A DNA stretch of 64,000 nt, taken from contig CM035808.1 of NCBI GenBank assembly GCA_020466095.1, positions 53,829,022 through 53,893,021 on the forward strand. The letters are read 5' to 3'. Source of the stretch: Chlorops oryzae (taxonomy: Eukaryota > Arthropoda > Insecta > Diptera > Chloropidae). A model generated the notes under the pieces. The model was not told the origin of the DNA, ran no database searches, and saw only the letters and a program-made list of their open reading frames with translations. This document shows positions 33,602-45,938 of the stretch, one piece after another. Made by a program: the position numbers and the translations under genes. Numbering within the stretch: the stretch's first letter is position 1; each line of letters starts with the position of its first letter.

Positions 33602-34083
33602 CAGGTAACCCTCGTACAACGCGGTTTCATGCAACGCGATTTCACTCTAACACGTTTTCAAAAATGCGGAAACCCTCGTCCAACACGGTTCCTTACAACA
33701 CGGTTTCATTCTAACACGTTGACAGAAGTGCGGAAAAACTCGTGTAACACGATTAGTATACTCACGAAAAATTAAGTTTCTCTGCCAAATTGTGTTATGA
33801 GCGTATTTTCAGAACTTTGAAAACGATTTAATTTAATTTTTAAGATGTGTTTTAAAAAATATGTCTTTTTTTTGTATATGAATTTCGGTTTTTTTTGTTT
33901 TGTACATAAAGTTTCGGTTTTATTTAATAAAAAATAAGGAAACTGGTAAGAAAAGTTGTATTTTAAAAAAGTTTTGGAACGCAACCCCCCATTTCGTATT
34001 GGCTGTAAATATCATACAACGCGGTTTCACACAACACGACGTTTTCAAGGAACGTATCTACCGCGTTGTACGAGGGATACCAG
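33602..34083. mobile_element. pogo/Tigger-like MITE, 482 bp
   Basis: The left end CAGGTAACCCTCGTACAACG and the right end, complement of CTGGTATCCCTCGTACAACG, are TIRs flanked by TA (33600-33601 and 34084-34085). Inside, ACGCGGTTTCA-type words repeat several times near both ends. Ends of the CAGG..CCTCG..GCG style are typical of Tigger-like Tc1/mariner elements. No transposase. Confidence 0.78.
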
Positions 34084-34085
34084 TA

Positions 34086-34975
34086 CTCATATTTAATATC
34101 TAAATGGAATATTAAAAAAAAATTTTGGTCTTTTCAAAAAATTGTCAATTTTTTTTGAAAAAACAATAATTTTTTGGCCTAGGGGGACCAGAACAATAAT
34201 TTTAACCCCCTTTTATGTATACCAAAATAAAGTTCAACTAATAAGCTTTCGATATGATTGCAGTCCCACATAAAATTGTATACATATGCATCCATTTGAG
34301 AAAAAAATAGCAATCATTCCCTCAAAAGAGCTTTTTTCCCCATAAATTCCTTTTGGGCGACCTCTAAACCCCTTTCAAAACTTCTCAAAATGTTTTTAGG
34401 CAAACATCTTTCGAATTCCGACTCAACATTTAAACATTTCAACAAAATAAAAAAATGTCTACGCCCTAATGTATATCTCATAATAATGTTACATTTTTTC
34501 TTGGTTTCCGGCCATTTTTGCTGCTGACAATTCCTGAAATGCTGGTCATTAACATATGTTTCACTAGACATGAGCCGTTAAAATCGATAGATAATCGGAA
34601 AAAATCGCATTTTCTTCGCATCTTTTAAAGATGTGCAGAAGATGAGGTTCAGGATACAACAACAATTGCATGTAAATTCACACCGCATTTTTCCGCATCT
34701 TGCCAAAATGCTGAAAGATGCTAGATGCGGTTATAGTAAAAATAGCCCCTAAACTTGTGTTATATAAAATTAAGTGAGCTCATCAGTAGGGCAAAAGAAA
34801 ATATTTATATACATAAAAAATATTTTTTATGCAATTCGACATCATAATGAGCCTATTATGATGTCGATTTTAAAATCATAACGAAGCATATTATGATACT
34901 AGTTTTGAGAAAGTATAAAAAATTGTTTATACAAACAAAAAGCATGGCATACTTCATGGTTTTTTTGGAATGAAT
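34086..34975. other. Unassigned AT-rich stretch
   Basis: No gene recognised. An 85-codon minus-strand frame (34571-34314) has no known motif. ATTATGATGTCGA and its complement near 34840-34870 form a small hairpin. Confidence 0.4.
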
Positions 34976-35090
34976 TTCAAGGCGTGCAATAATAAACTTC
35001 AAAATGCACGCATTTCATAAGATACAAGGCAAGGTGTGCAATAACAAATTTCAAAAAGCACGCATTTCTAAAAATACAAGGCAAAAATAA
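34976..35090. repeat. Two tandem units of about 55 bp
   Basis: AAGGCGTGCAATAATAAA..GCACGCATTTC at 34980 is followed by a close copy (AAGGTGTGCAATAACAAA..) at about 35033. Confidence 0.75.
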
Positions 35091-38000
35091 GCAGGGCATA
35101 CTACGAAGCTGTATAATAAAGAATTTCAAATTATGAATCTGTCAAATAAAAATAAAAATTTTCTTCACAAAAAAAAAACGTTTTCTTAAATTTAGGCTAA
35201 AATCTAGTTTGAAATGTTATTGCATAAAACATTGTTCGGCACTCGTGTCGAAACTCAGATTTTTTCGCATTCGTGGTATTGTAAAACTCGGCTGCGCCTC
35301 GTTTTACAACATTTACCACTCTTGCAAAGAAAAGCTTCATTACGACACTTGTATCGAAAATATCTATTAAATATTTAAAAAAAAAATATTTTTTTATTTT
35401 TCTCAAATATATCAAATACTTTCTAAAAAATCAATCATGTCTTCATAGAATTTTTTGTTTGAAATTTAAAATAGTTTTGACTGCTCCAAACTAACTTAAT
35501 GTAACCCAAGCCATTTTTGAAGCAAAAATAAAAAGACTTCTCCAAACTAGCCACAATTTTTGTGATGCCGAAACTGAAAGAATTTATGTCGAGCTTTTTT
35601 CGCCGCATCGAAGCGGATAACTCGAACGTTCTTCGGACGGATGGCTCAGGACTTTTTTGCATATTATGCAAAAAATATGTTATTATTTATTGCAATAAAA
35701 AAGACTAAAGACTTAGTAAAATTTTTTACTTTATAATATTAACTGGACCGTAGAGCACTCAATAGGGAAAAGCTTTTGCTATACTTTTACTTCCATGTCT
35801 GCACAACATACGCTTCTTTCACGGCCAAATAATAAACTATAAACATATTAAGTGGAGGTCCCATCTAGGAAACTTCTTTTGTTTTAGCCTAAAGTTTTCA
35901 GCTCCAAATTCCATTGGAGTTGGATGATATCGATGGTGCTCTAAAAAAAAACAAAAAAGAGAAAAATTAATTGTGTTCAAAAACGATTTTCAAATCTGCT
36001 TAGATACAAAAGACCGCAAGAGCGGATTGAGGCATTTTTCCACCCTAGGCAGTTGCGATTTTGCCGCCTCAGACAACAGCCCAATTTTCGCTCTTTTATT
36101 GACGGCCTGAATTTGCCCCTAGGCAGTTTCATATATTGAGTATATAAAAAAAATATTTTGTTTTAAAAAAAGCATTTTCGACAAAAAAAAATATTTCAAA
36201 GTAATTTTTTAAATGTTTTTCGTAAATATTTTCTGTTGCCCTAAAAATTAGCATATAACAAGCACGTAGTTTTGAGGAAAACAATTTTATTTCGTGGAAA
36301 CGGGGGTGCAGCTTTATTTTATTGTTTTTATTAACTTTGTAGAATTGAATATATTTATTACTTTTTGGACAGCATAAAATATGGTTATTTTGTGCTTTTT
36401 GTGTTTTTATTCTTCGGGTCAATCATTTTTATTATGAAATAAAAATTATTGGTAATCGATTGATTTTGGTTAAAATTAAATTTAAAAAAATGTCCCTTCT
36501 TAATGAAAAACGTTGGTTGTTGGCATAATTGTTCAAAAATAATAAAAATTAATTTTAGTTTTGAAACTTTTGCTCAAAATGACATAGTGAATTTCTTTAA
36601 TGTTTCACTCATTTGAAATACGATAATAAAGATGTATGCGGTATCCCAAAAATACCGAGATCCGGCGGGATTGAGCATTTATATTCCCATTGATAACGGG
36701 ATTGAAACAATGGTGCGGGATTGGTAGCCCTAATATAATCAAATTTCCAGTAAAAACGTTTTACAACTTGTGTAAAAAATTGCAAATGGTATGGAAAATT
36801 GAATCTCAAACTGTTATTCACAAGTTTCTTAGCTGCAATTGGAAAGAGGAAGATTCAAAAGAAATTTTTACAATGGCCAAATAAATATAAATAAATAAAA
36901 AAGGTATAGATTCAACGATGTAGTAACAGTGCCGCTTGGTATTGAAAATTGTGAACACAACATTGCAAGGCATAATAAACACAAGAGGAGAAGAAATACA
37001 CACGAAAGTAAAAAAGAGCATACTGTCAAAGAGTTAAATGAGAGAATCAGCGCAAGCGTAGTATTACATACTACCTACCAACGAGTATTTACTGAACTAA
37101 GCCAAGGAGACGTTCGAAACATCTCACTATATTCGGGAGAGCAGGAAACTGACGCATGTCATGAGATATTATATTGAAAATCATCATTGGCTACTGCAAA
37201 ATATTTCAGTAGAACCCGAAATCTTTTCCGTGAAAGATGAAAACTTTTGTAAAGTAATAAAAAAAAAACCCAAAGCAATAATACTAAAAAAAATAACGCA
37301 AAACAACTTCAGTCCTTGCAAAAACTATAATTGCGGGAGACAAAAAAAAAATCTAAAAAAATTTTATTTCAAAAACTAGTGGGCTTATATTGTTTCTGAC
37401 GGCTGGAAGAACCATCACTTTAATAAATTTTCAAATATAACCCAACAATCACATTGAGTCGTTGTTTCATCATATCTTGTTCAAAGTGGTCGTTCGTTTG
37501 TGTAAGAATAGCATTGATTTAACGTTTTACTACCATGTCAGCAAACCTGAATTTAAAAAACTTAAAATAATAAAATTACATTTTTCTATATGCCCAGACC
37601 GCTAATGGCTAAGACAAGTAAATGACTTTCCAATCTTTAACCAAAATGTTGCAACAATCGTGATTAAACTGCTAATAAGTGTTTGTAGATATATATCTAT
37701 ATATATAAATACTGTGAACTCGATGCCAAGCAGTCCAAAATAGGGATTGCTAAAAATTGGATACACCACAACATGAGTACAACCCTCGCTTGCAATCCAA
37801 ACTGTATTTTGTGTGTGGGTAAAACTACCAGAGTTAATTTCTAACGGGAAAAATTGGCATCCTTAATTTATGAGGCACCTGAATTTTATTTTAAGTGAAA
37901 GATTGCTCCTTACTGCATAACATCTGGTAATGTTTACCGAAATATGTCACTAAGAATTTGGATCGCTTCAAGTAGGCCGGATTGTGCCTGCTTAATCAGC

Positions 38001-38140
38001 GAAAGTGAGCACATTTAAGCAAGTAATTGGTATCAAACGACAACAGCTGATCAGCCCCTGTGAAAAATATAAGGAATTCTTGTTATTTCGAAAGACAAAA
38101 AATAGTGATATAATATATGTGTTTATATATTTGATTTATA
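35091..38140. other. 3-kb AT-rich stretch without a recognised gene
   Basis: Short open frames only. Those at 35415-35197 on the minus strand, and at 36929-37177 and 37161-37379 on the plus strand, are the longest. They are Lys/Asn-rich and match nothing I recognise. A CG-containing patch (GCCGCATCGAAGCGG) lies near 35600. Confidence 0.45.
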
Positions 38141-38149
38141 TGTTTAAAA

Positions 38150-38416
38150 ATGCGTGAGATAGACGGGGAGTTGCGTGGACTGCTAAAAAAGCCTAATCGC
38201 CCACCGGCAGAGAGAAAAAACCGAGTCGTTTTTGACGAGACTAGAAACGAATTTTTTGAGGCGGATTACATTATTCTTATAAGAGAGGACTGTTCATATG
38301 ATGATGAAGAGGAATCGTGCACGTGCGGAGAGCACCAACTTGTTCGACTTTGCTGTCAGGAAGAATGCCAGTGCGACTTTGCCATACCTACCACAGAAGA
38401 TATTGCCAAATCAAAG
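38150..38416 (+). CDS. First coding exon of a probable host gene
   Basis: The frame MREIDGELRGLLKKPNRPPA continues for 89 codons to a good donor, AAAG|GTATAC, at 38416/38417. Without splicing it ends three codons later. The peptide is unlike transposon proteins in the window. It contains KNRVVF, a canonical RVxF-type docking motif for protein phosphatase 1, then an acidic stretch and a Cys-rich stretch with CTCGEHQLVRLCC and CQC. Codon use is balanced and no repeats lie inside it. No second exon was identified in the rest of the window. I do not recognise the gene. A PP1-interacting role is only an inference from the motif. Confidence 0.5.
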
Positions 38417-38578
38417 GTATACAATTAGCACAAAAATAACAAACTACCATATTTTTTAGCAAAATGTTAATGTTAATTCTGTTACCGCACATAAGAGCAC
38501 TTCCGCACTATGCAGGTATTGCGGTAGATTGTACTTTTGCTACTAAGAACTCTCAAATAGCTTATGCGGAGTTTTATA

Positions 38579-39082
38579 GCATTGACAGACATATGGTGTA
38601 AAGTCTATAGACTTCACACTACAATGGAAAAAGTCTATGTTGGGGTGACACACTACAATTGAATGTGGATTTCTATTGTGGACTTCTTTAAAACAGCTGA
38701 TAATTGAAAATTAAAACAACAACAAAAACAATAAAAACATTGTGGTAGCATTTAGACTCGATTTTATCTCAAAAGAATCCATGAAAATATCGTTTGTTTG
38801 TTATATAAATCCATACGATGGAATTAATTTCATGCATTTCGCATAAATTACTTGAAATTATAAATTTAAACATCTGGTTTCCGATAAAATAATCGATCTT
38901 TCGTTTAATTTTGTGCAGCGTTGCCATATCAATCTAAGAAGTCCATAATAAATCCTCCCTTTCAATCTAGTGTGAAGTCTATAAAAAGTCTATGGTGGCT
39001 AAGGTAGACTTTTGAGAAATACCTATGTGTGTCACCTAGACTTCACATCATCATGGAGTAAAATACTTATGTCTGTCAGTGC
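38579..39082. mobile_element. 504-bp TA-flanked MITE
   Basis: The ends GCATTGACAGACATA and, in complement, GCACTGACAGACATA are flanked by TA (38577-38578 and 39083-39084). GTGAAGTCTA-type words recur near both ends. It lies about 160 bp downstream of the donor at 38416, thus probably in the first intron of the host gene. Confidence 0.72.
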
Positions 39083-39084
39083 TA

Positions 39085-40222
39085 TTATATGTATCAAAAT
39101 TCTTATGCAGATCCGAAAGGCGCACTCAGAGAAAAAGTATCATAAAATTAATGCGAATCCCATTGTTCCAATGGTTTTTTACGATTGAAATTAGTCAATG
39201 TGACTCGGAAAATAACTGTAATGGTTTTAAAATAGTTATTATAATAGTACATTTTTACTATTATTATAATAGTCCTACAGTTTTAATTTAATAGCACGTC
39301 TTATTAAAAATAAAGAGTTTGAACTATTAAACCGCGAAATTAAACCGACATGTCCTATTAGAAATCAATATGAAGATGCTATTGATACAAAAGTGGAATA
39401 TACTTATTAAACTTCGAAATTCTAATTCGAATTCATATATGCATATGTGGTGTTTAATAGTATAACACTATTGTTTTAATAGTGTTTTGATGTATCGCAG
39501 CAGCGAACGTAATGGATTCTTCATTGAAGTCTTATCGATTCTCAGGTAATGAACATCCATTCCAGAATCCATTACCCCCCGTATACCACCAACACTACAT
39601 TTAGCATTAGATGTCCTAGGCGGTAGGGGATAACGACTCTCTTATACGTTACCTTGCAGCGAAGAGGAAAGCAAGTCGAACCTAGATTACACGCAACAGC
39701 TGCGCTGCATTACATGTAACAGTTAATTCTTGCTTTCCCTTTCTCTTATTCGTAATTAGTATTTTTCAAACAGAATCATACACTACTGTAGGATTATTCG
39801 TTCACTCTTGGTTCTTGTTTGTGTAAAATTTGCATCATATTTGACATTAAGGGACATTGGCGGTAAATGGTTGGGGCTCCCATCTGTATTTCCATTTATC
39901 AATACAGTCATTGAACAAAACTAACACAGCTCAACAGACTAAATATTTCCGTTTGGTGCCGCGATATCATTCAATTTGACACTGTGCGAACATAACCATG
40001 ATTTTTCTAAAAGGGCGCATTGTTATTCACAGTCCTTTTGATTTTCGAGCAGAACGAAAATTTCAAATGAAAAAGGTTAAGTCAACAACATTTTTGGTTG
40101 ATTTGAAATGAAATATGTTTAATTAAATTTCTTTACGTTCGGTATAATTCTCATCTGTTTTATAGAATAGGCAATATAAGATGTTCATTCATCTTAGAAC
40201 TTTTTAAGCATTTCGAAAGCAG
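39085..40222. other. Unassigned stretch
   Basis: No coding region. A set of AATAGT/ACTATT words around 39220-39480 gives local dyads. The piece 39480-39730 has normal GC and no recognised motif. Confidence 0.4.
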
Positions 40223-40225
40223 TCA

Positions 40226-40774
40226 AGTGCCATTTCCATATATGCGTCAGACGCAGAACGCAGCGTCAAATGCGTGAAAAATGCAATTTACAACAGTGCG
40301 CGTGCGTCAGCATATGGGGTGCCTTGAAATTTCTGAGTGAAGGACAATTGTGAAGAGTAATCGACTCACTACATTTTTTATTAAGGGATGTATTTGAGAC
40401 GTTTGCAAAAATATAAACCAACATTTGATTTTGAACAATAGAATAAAGACTTCAATTACTTAAATGCGCTTTTTTAAATGAGAACTTAGAGATATAAGAA
40501 GAAATTGTTCATATTTCAATGAAAAGTATTCCCACAAGTATGAAGTACTCGAAAGTAGGTACTCAATAGTTTCGACAACACTGTCATATTCCATTTTTCA
40601 ACTGTTATACGCAGCTGTCACATTTTCACGCTGCGTGCAATATTCAATTTTTCAGAAATTTGACGCTGCGTCCGCACGCACGCAATAGATTTGTACTGCT
40701 CCCATATGCTTGCATGTGTTGAATATTTGCCTCAAATGACGCAACGCAGCTTACGCATAATTAGAAATGGCACT
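40226..40774. mobile_element. 549-bp MITE with 3-bp TCA duplication
   Basis: The left end AGTGCCATTTC and right end GAAATGGCACT are inverted, flanked by TCA on both sides (40223-40225 and 40775-40777). Both ends continue into related CG-rich words (TATGCGTCAGACGCAG; TGACGCAACGCAGC). A 3-bp TSD fits PIF/Harbinger- or CACTA-type movement. Confidence 0.65.
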
Positions 40775-40777
40775 TCA

Positions 40778-42735
40778 CGACAACGGAGTGGCAAAACCAA
40801 ATGAAGTCCATCCGAAGGCTATATTTGGAGTTATGTTCAGCAGAGGGCTCTGTGGCCATTTGCTTTGAACGTTCATTCAATTTGTTTTGACATTTCTTCT
40901 TTTATAGGTATATTAGAAATTTGTTTTATTTTAAAAATTATCCTGTCATTTCAATTATGTCCGTGGTTAGTTTTAATTAAATTTAAAGTAGTAGAAGTTT
41001 TAAATTACTAGTAGTTAAAGAGTAATTTAAATTGAAATCCAGTTTTGAAAGTTATCATGTCAATTCCACCTGAAATATGGTTGATTCAAAAGAAAAATCT
41101 TTATTTTTTGCAACAAGTAAAATTGTTAAAATTAAAAAAATTCCTTGTTGAAGTCGTTGTGATTGTTTTTCCATTTGAATTAACCAGTTTTCTGGTTGAT
41201 TCTTTTCTGTGTGTATGTATATCAAGAATCATGCACTCTCTCAGAGCAAATGTTTTTCATAACTATGATGGGGGACTATGTATTTCCGAAGAAAAATTGC
41301 AGCTTTTTTCTCTCGGCGAATATTATGTCTTCACAAGATTTATAGAAACCAGATTGCGCATATATTAAAATAATAATGAATCGTTCTGCGGATGATGTCA
41401 CAAGCCACCTAAAATAAATTGAACACAGAAACGCGGGAACATTTTTTTTCGAATCAATTTTTTGAAAAGCAAAAATGTTCGAAAATATTTGGTTGCTTTA
41501 ATGGTTTGCTTTGTGTTTGTGCCCTGTGACGTCACATTAACAGCTGATTTTTGTTTACAACATAACGGACCTGCGCAAAACGTAATCTTATTTTCTATAC
41601 ATCTTGCTTTTTTCAAATATTTCTTTCATATAAAGGCTAGCCTACTATGCAAAATAAAGCAGTCACTGTCTCAAAAAAACAGATTGGGGCAAATCCATGA
41701 GAAAGTGAACCTGGGTGTCTTAAAATTAAATAATTAAAATTCGATTTCTTTCTAAAAAAAACCAAAGGGTCAAATATCTGAAAACCTAATTCTGCAAAAA
41801 AGTAACATATGTGGCCTGAAAGGTCATGCTAAGTAGATGGACGATGCCTAGTTGGAAAAGCTTCAGCGTACATTTGTTGCGCAGCGATGTTGTTACCATT
41901 GGCTGTTCTGTAAGAGAAAATGATATCCGCGTGGTCTGTGTTCAAAAATTTCATTTTTCAATTAAAAATGGAAAATATGCACGTAACTTTATTATGGATA
42001 AAATATATTTTTTATAATCTTTAGTGCTCCTGAAGACACGCTATACAATTATTTTTAAAATTTACTTTAATTTAATACTAAAAATTAACCATCAAAAAGT
42101 GGCTGTTTTTAAATTTCCGGGCAAATTTCTAAGACGCAACATTTTGTTTGATAGCAAAACGTCACGTCAGTTTACACGAAACTAGCGATAGGCGATAGTA
42201 AAATATTGCAATCGATAGCCTAGATATGTCAAAAAACTCTTAAATTAGAGATAACAACTATTTTTTAAATGACGAGAATGACTGAAAGCGGTTTTGTAAA
42301 AAATTTATTATTTTTATGGCCGATCTGGACGACAGTCGTATGGAGATTCAGCCATCGGGTATGTGCAAGTTAAACGGGACGGAGATCTGTGCATTGTAAA
42401 GGCCAGAATAACGCCAGAACATAATGTCCGTTGCAAGTCCTAGAACGTAATAACAACTTGTAATTGGCATTACCAATTTTTTTTTTCAGTAAAGGATATG
42501 TTAAAGCTTAAGGAGAAAGACAAAAAATGGCCATCAAAGTAGCTGCACATAAGAAAGGTTTTTTGCATAACAACAACAACGATAGATTTCGGTTTTATTC
42601 CGTAACATGCATCTTTTTTTACTTTTTCAGGTGTCTATAAAATTGTACTTAGCCGAAGCTTGTAATTATCGCCATTTTAAGGTCCGATAAGGTCTTTGGC
42701 GTTAATTCCAAGTAATGGGGGGACTTGTTGTAGTC
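40778..42735. other. Unassigned stretch
   Basis: No supported gene. A 107-codon plus-strand frame at 41045-41368 is hydrophobic in its middle but matches nothing known. A CRE-like palindrome TGACGTCA lies at 41527, and GCGATAGGCGATAG/CAATCGATAG words near 42186-42220. Confidence 0.4.
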
Positions 42736-43122
42736 CAGGGATGGGCGTCCAAAACTGAGTCGAAATAAAAGGTTTCCAATTGTAAGGTTTTATTTAAGTT
42801 CGTTTGGATTGGCTCAGTGTTACAAAAATCGTTGAAAATGGTAACACTTTTTCGTCTCCACGCTTTATGTTATTTTCCCCAAGTCTTAAGTTAGGCTTGA
42901 GAATACTTAGCTCATAGAAATATTGTTACGTTTAACTAATTAAACGTTTTTCATTTTATAAGAAAAACCAATTCGTTGAAGCGTATAAACCGATCCGAAA
43001 CCGCGGTTCGAAAAGGTAAATATATATATATATAATATATTTTTTTTTTGAATCAAACCAGCGGTTGGATGTTTCCTTGAACCACTAAAGTGAACCAGTT
43101 CAAAAATTCAAGTGGTCTCCAT

Positions 43123-45337
43123 TAGGGTGTCCCAAAAAAAGATTTTTTTTTTAAATTTCATAGCTGCACAAGCGTTTTTTGAAAGCTAAAGGGGTAAAGT
43201 ATTTTTCAGAATTTTTTCAGATTTTTTGGAAAACGTTTAGAGGTCCCCCAAAGCCGTTTTTCCCTAGTTAACAGAGCTTTTGGACTTCCATTAATTGTAA
43301 GCATATTTTCATTTACGATGCACTCGTTTTGAGTCTTGCTGCCATCGTGTCAAAAGAAAAATGTTTAATCTATCCGTCTGTGTCGAAAGAGCAAAAAGTT
43401 AGATTGTTCTCGTGGTCTATTTTCAGGGACAATCTCAAATTTTTTCAAAAATTTACTTTAACAGCATAAAAAAAGTGTCATAACTTCTTAAGTTACTATA
43501 AAACTATGAAAAAGTAATGATGCAGTTTGATAGACTGTGTGTTTGTTAAAGCGTGTAAATATTAAAATTTTTATTTACTTTCGCGGTGGTAACGTAATAA
43601 CCTAAAAACAATGTGTTGCATACATAAAGGGGTATATTTTTAACAGTCTTTGCTTATGTGATTTAAAAATTTTCTCAGTTTTCTGTATACATAACAGAGT
43701 TCTGGAAACTTCTTGAAAAATTTATTGCATACTTAAAGTGAAAGTACAATTTGCATTTTTAAATGTACATTGATAATATCTGTGCCAATTGATCATAACT
43801 TTTTAAGTCAAAAACCGTTGTTTCGCGAAAATTCTCTTTAAATTTTGCACGCCTTCTCTTGCTAAACGATGTTTTATTTAGAAAAATGATAGGAACACAA
43901 GTGTTAAACCATAACATGGGCCAGTTTAAAAGAATTGCACCAGTACCAATGACTGTTATTTCTCATAAGTCACCTGGCACAGATATTATAATATAAATTG
44001 GTCAGTAATTATCATTCATTAAGCAGCCAACTATTGTGTTCTTTTAGAGTAAACACTTTAAAATAGTTAAAATCTAAAATTCGCGAATTTCGCGTGTTGA
44101 GGCCGTGGTCAAATTTTAAACTCAATAGAGGATTATTTTTGGTTGCTAAAAAAACAATATAAATTAGTGAAAATCAAATATTTGCAAATTTCGCGAATGG
44201 TGGCCATGGTCGAATTTTAACCCTAATAAAGCAGCATATTTGGCTGCTGAATGCACAATCCCAAATAGTGAAAATTTTAGTTTTGAGAATTTTGCAAATT
44301 ATGTCCATGGTAACATTTTAATCTCAATAGAGGATTTTTTTTGGTTGCTAAGTACGCAATCCTAAATAGGGAAAATTAAAATTTTGAGAATTTCGCGAAT
44401 CGTGGCGATGGACAAGTGTTTACTCTAAAAGAACACAATAGTTGGCTGCTTAATGAATGATAATTACTGACCAATTAATATTATAATATCTGTGCCAGGT
44501 GACTTATGAGAAATAACAGTCATTGGTACTGGTGCAATTCTTTTTAAACTGGCCCATGTTATGGTTTAACACTTGTGTTCCTATCATTTTCTAAATAAAA
44601 CATCGTTTAGCAAGAGAAGGCGTGCAAAATTTAAAGAGAATTTTCGCGAAACAACGGTTTTTGACTTAAAAAGTTATGATCAATTGGCACAGATATTATC
44701 AATGTACATTTAAAAATGCAAATTGTACTTTCACTTTAAGTATGCAATAAATTTTTCAAGAAGTTTCCAGAACTCTGTTATGTATACAGAAAACTGAGAA
44801 AATTTTTAAATCACATAAGCAAAGACTGTTAAAAATATACCCCTTTATGTATGCAACACATTGTTTTTAGGTTATTACGTTACCACCGCGAAAGTAAATA
44901 AAAATTTTAATATTTACACGCTTTAACAAACACACAGTCTATCAAACTGCATCATTACTTTTTCATAGTTTTATAGTAACTTAAGAAGTTATGACACTTT
45001 TTTTATGCTGTTAAAGTAAATTTTTGAAAAAATTTGAGATTGTCCCTGAAAATAGACCACGAGAACAATCTAACTTTTTGCTCTTTCGACACAGACGGAT
45101 AGATTAAACATTTTTCTTTTGACACGATGGCAGCAAGACTCAAAACGAGTGCATCGTAAATGAAAATATGCTTACAATTAATGGAAGTCCAAAAGCTCTG
45201 TTAACTAGGGAAAAACGGCTTTGGGGGACCTCTAAACGTTTTCCAAAAAATCTGAAAAAATTCTGAAAAATACTTTACCCCTTTAGCTTTCAAAAAACGC
45301 CTGTGCCCAGAAAAAAAATTTTTTTTGGGACACCCTA
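43123..45337. mobile_element. 2.2-kb foldback element, 8-bp TSD
   Basis: Two nearly identical inverted arms, 43123-44058 and 44414-45337, each over 920 bp, surround a 355-bp loop. The ends are TAGGGTGTCCCAAAAAAA and its complement. The 8-bp duplication GTCTCCAT is perfect (43115-43122 and 45338-45345). Differences between arms cluster near the tips. The TSD length and the TAGGG start point to hAT. No coding region in arm or loop. Confidence 0.93.
44059..44413. repeat. Loop of the foldback element: about three 100-bp tandem units
   Basis: The unit carries AATTTCGCGAAT, then TGG(C/T)CATGG, TTTTAA(A/C/T)CTCAATAGAGGA and TTGGTTGCTAA. It recurs near 44080, 44190 and 44290, with a partial fourth near 44390. 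Units are 70-85 percent alike by eye. Confidence 0.7.
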
Positions 45338-45350
45338 GTCTCCATCCCTG

Positions 45351-45934
45351 TATGAATCTAAGAATTTACAGGGGAACGATCAGTCAGACTGAATACTTAT
45401 GTGGCGCTGAAAATAATTTTCTGACTTCGACTGTTGAAACTTTTCCATATCTACTGTCGATATGGAAATAGTGTAAACTGACGTCACGGGCAAGGGCGCA
45501 AAAACGTATGCGTTTGAATGAGCTAAAATTTTAATATTGATTTTTGTCGTAATGGTTTCGATTTCAGACCTGATATTTGTATATTTGGTAATGTAATAAC
45601 TAGTAGAAACGTATAAGCAAATAAAAAATTGCATGCATATTCTCCATTAGGCAAATGTTAAAACTCAAAAGATCGTTTAAAAAACGATAAAAACATTTGT
45701 TTTTTTTTTTTTACAGATTTTTCAAAGAAAATAGAAATTAATTTCGAAAATTTATATTTAAATTGCTTGGAATATTAAAAAATGCATCAAAAATGCATCC
45801 CTCTTTAAAGGGTTATAACTCAATAACGGTACTTCGTAGAAAAGTGGTGCACAAACCAAAAATATAGCCTTTAACATGAGCTATCGCATTTTAGAATAAC
45901 TCCAAACATTATTTGGATATATTACACATTATTA
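45351..45934. other. Unassigned AT-rich stretch
   Basis: No gene recognised; an 84-codon minus-strand frame (45634-45380) has no known motif. Confidence 0.4.
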
Positions 45935-45938
45935 TTAA

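Larger units (their letters stand above)
42736..45350. mobile_element. Possible hAT-type MITE enclosing the foldback element
   Basis: The left CAGGGATGGGCG and the right CCATCCCTG at 45350 form 9-bp inverted ends of a typical hAT kind. If the 2.2-kb foldback element is removed, about 395 bp remain. No matching 8-bp duplication was found outside, so this is weakly supported. Confidence 0.35.

Noticed and set aside
36929..37379. Two overlapping plus-strand frames rich in Lys and Asn
   Set aside because: Composition follows local A-richness and no family was recognised.
41045..41368. 107-codon plus-strand frame
   Set aside because: No known motif, hydrophobic low-complexity middle, no splice or start context.
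41520..41535. TGACGTCA as a functional CRE
   Set aside because: A short palindrome without a nearby gene; a similar TGACGTCAC occurs at 52967 in non-coding DNA.
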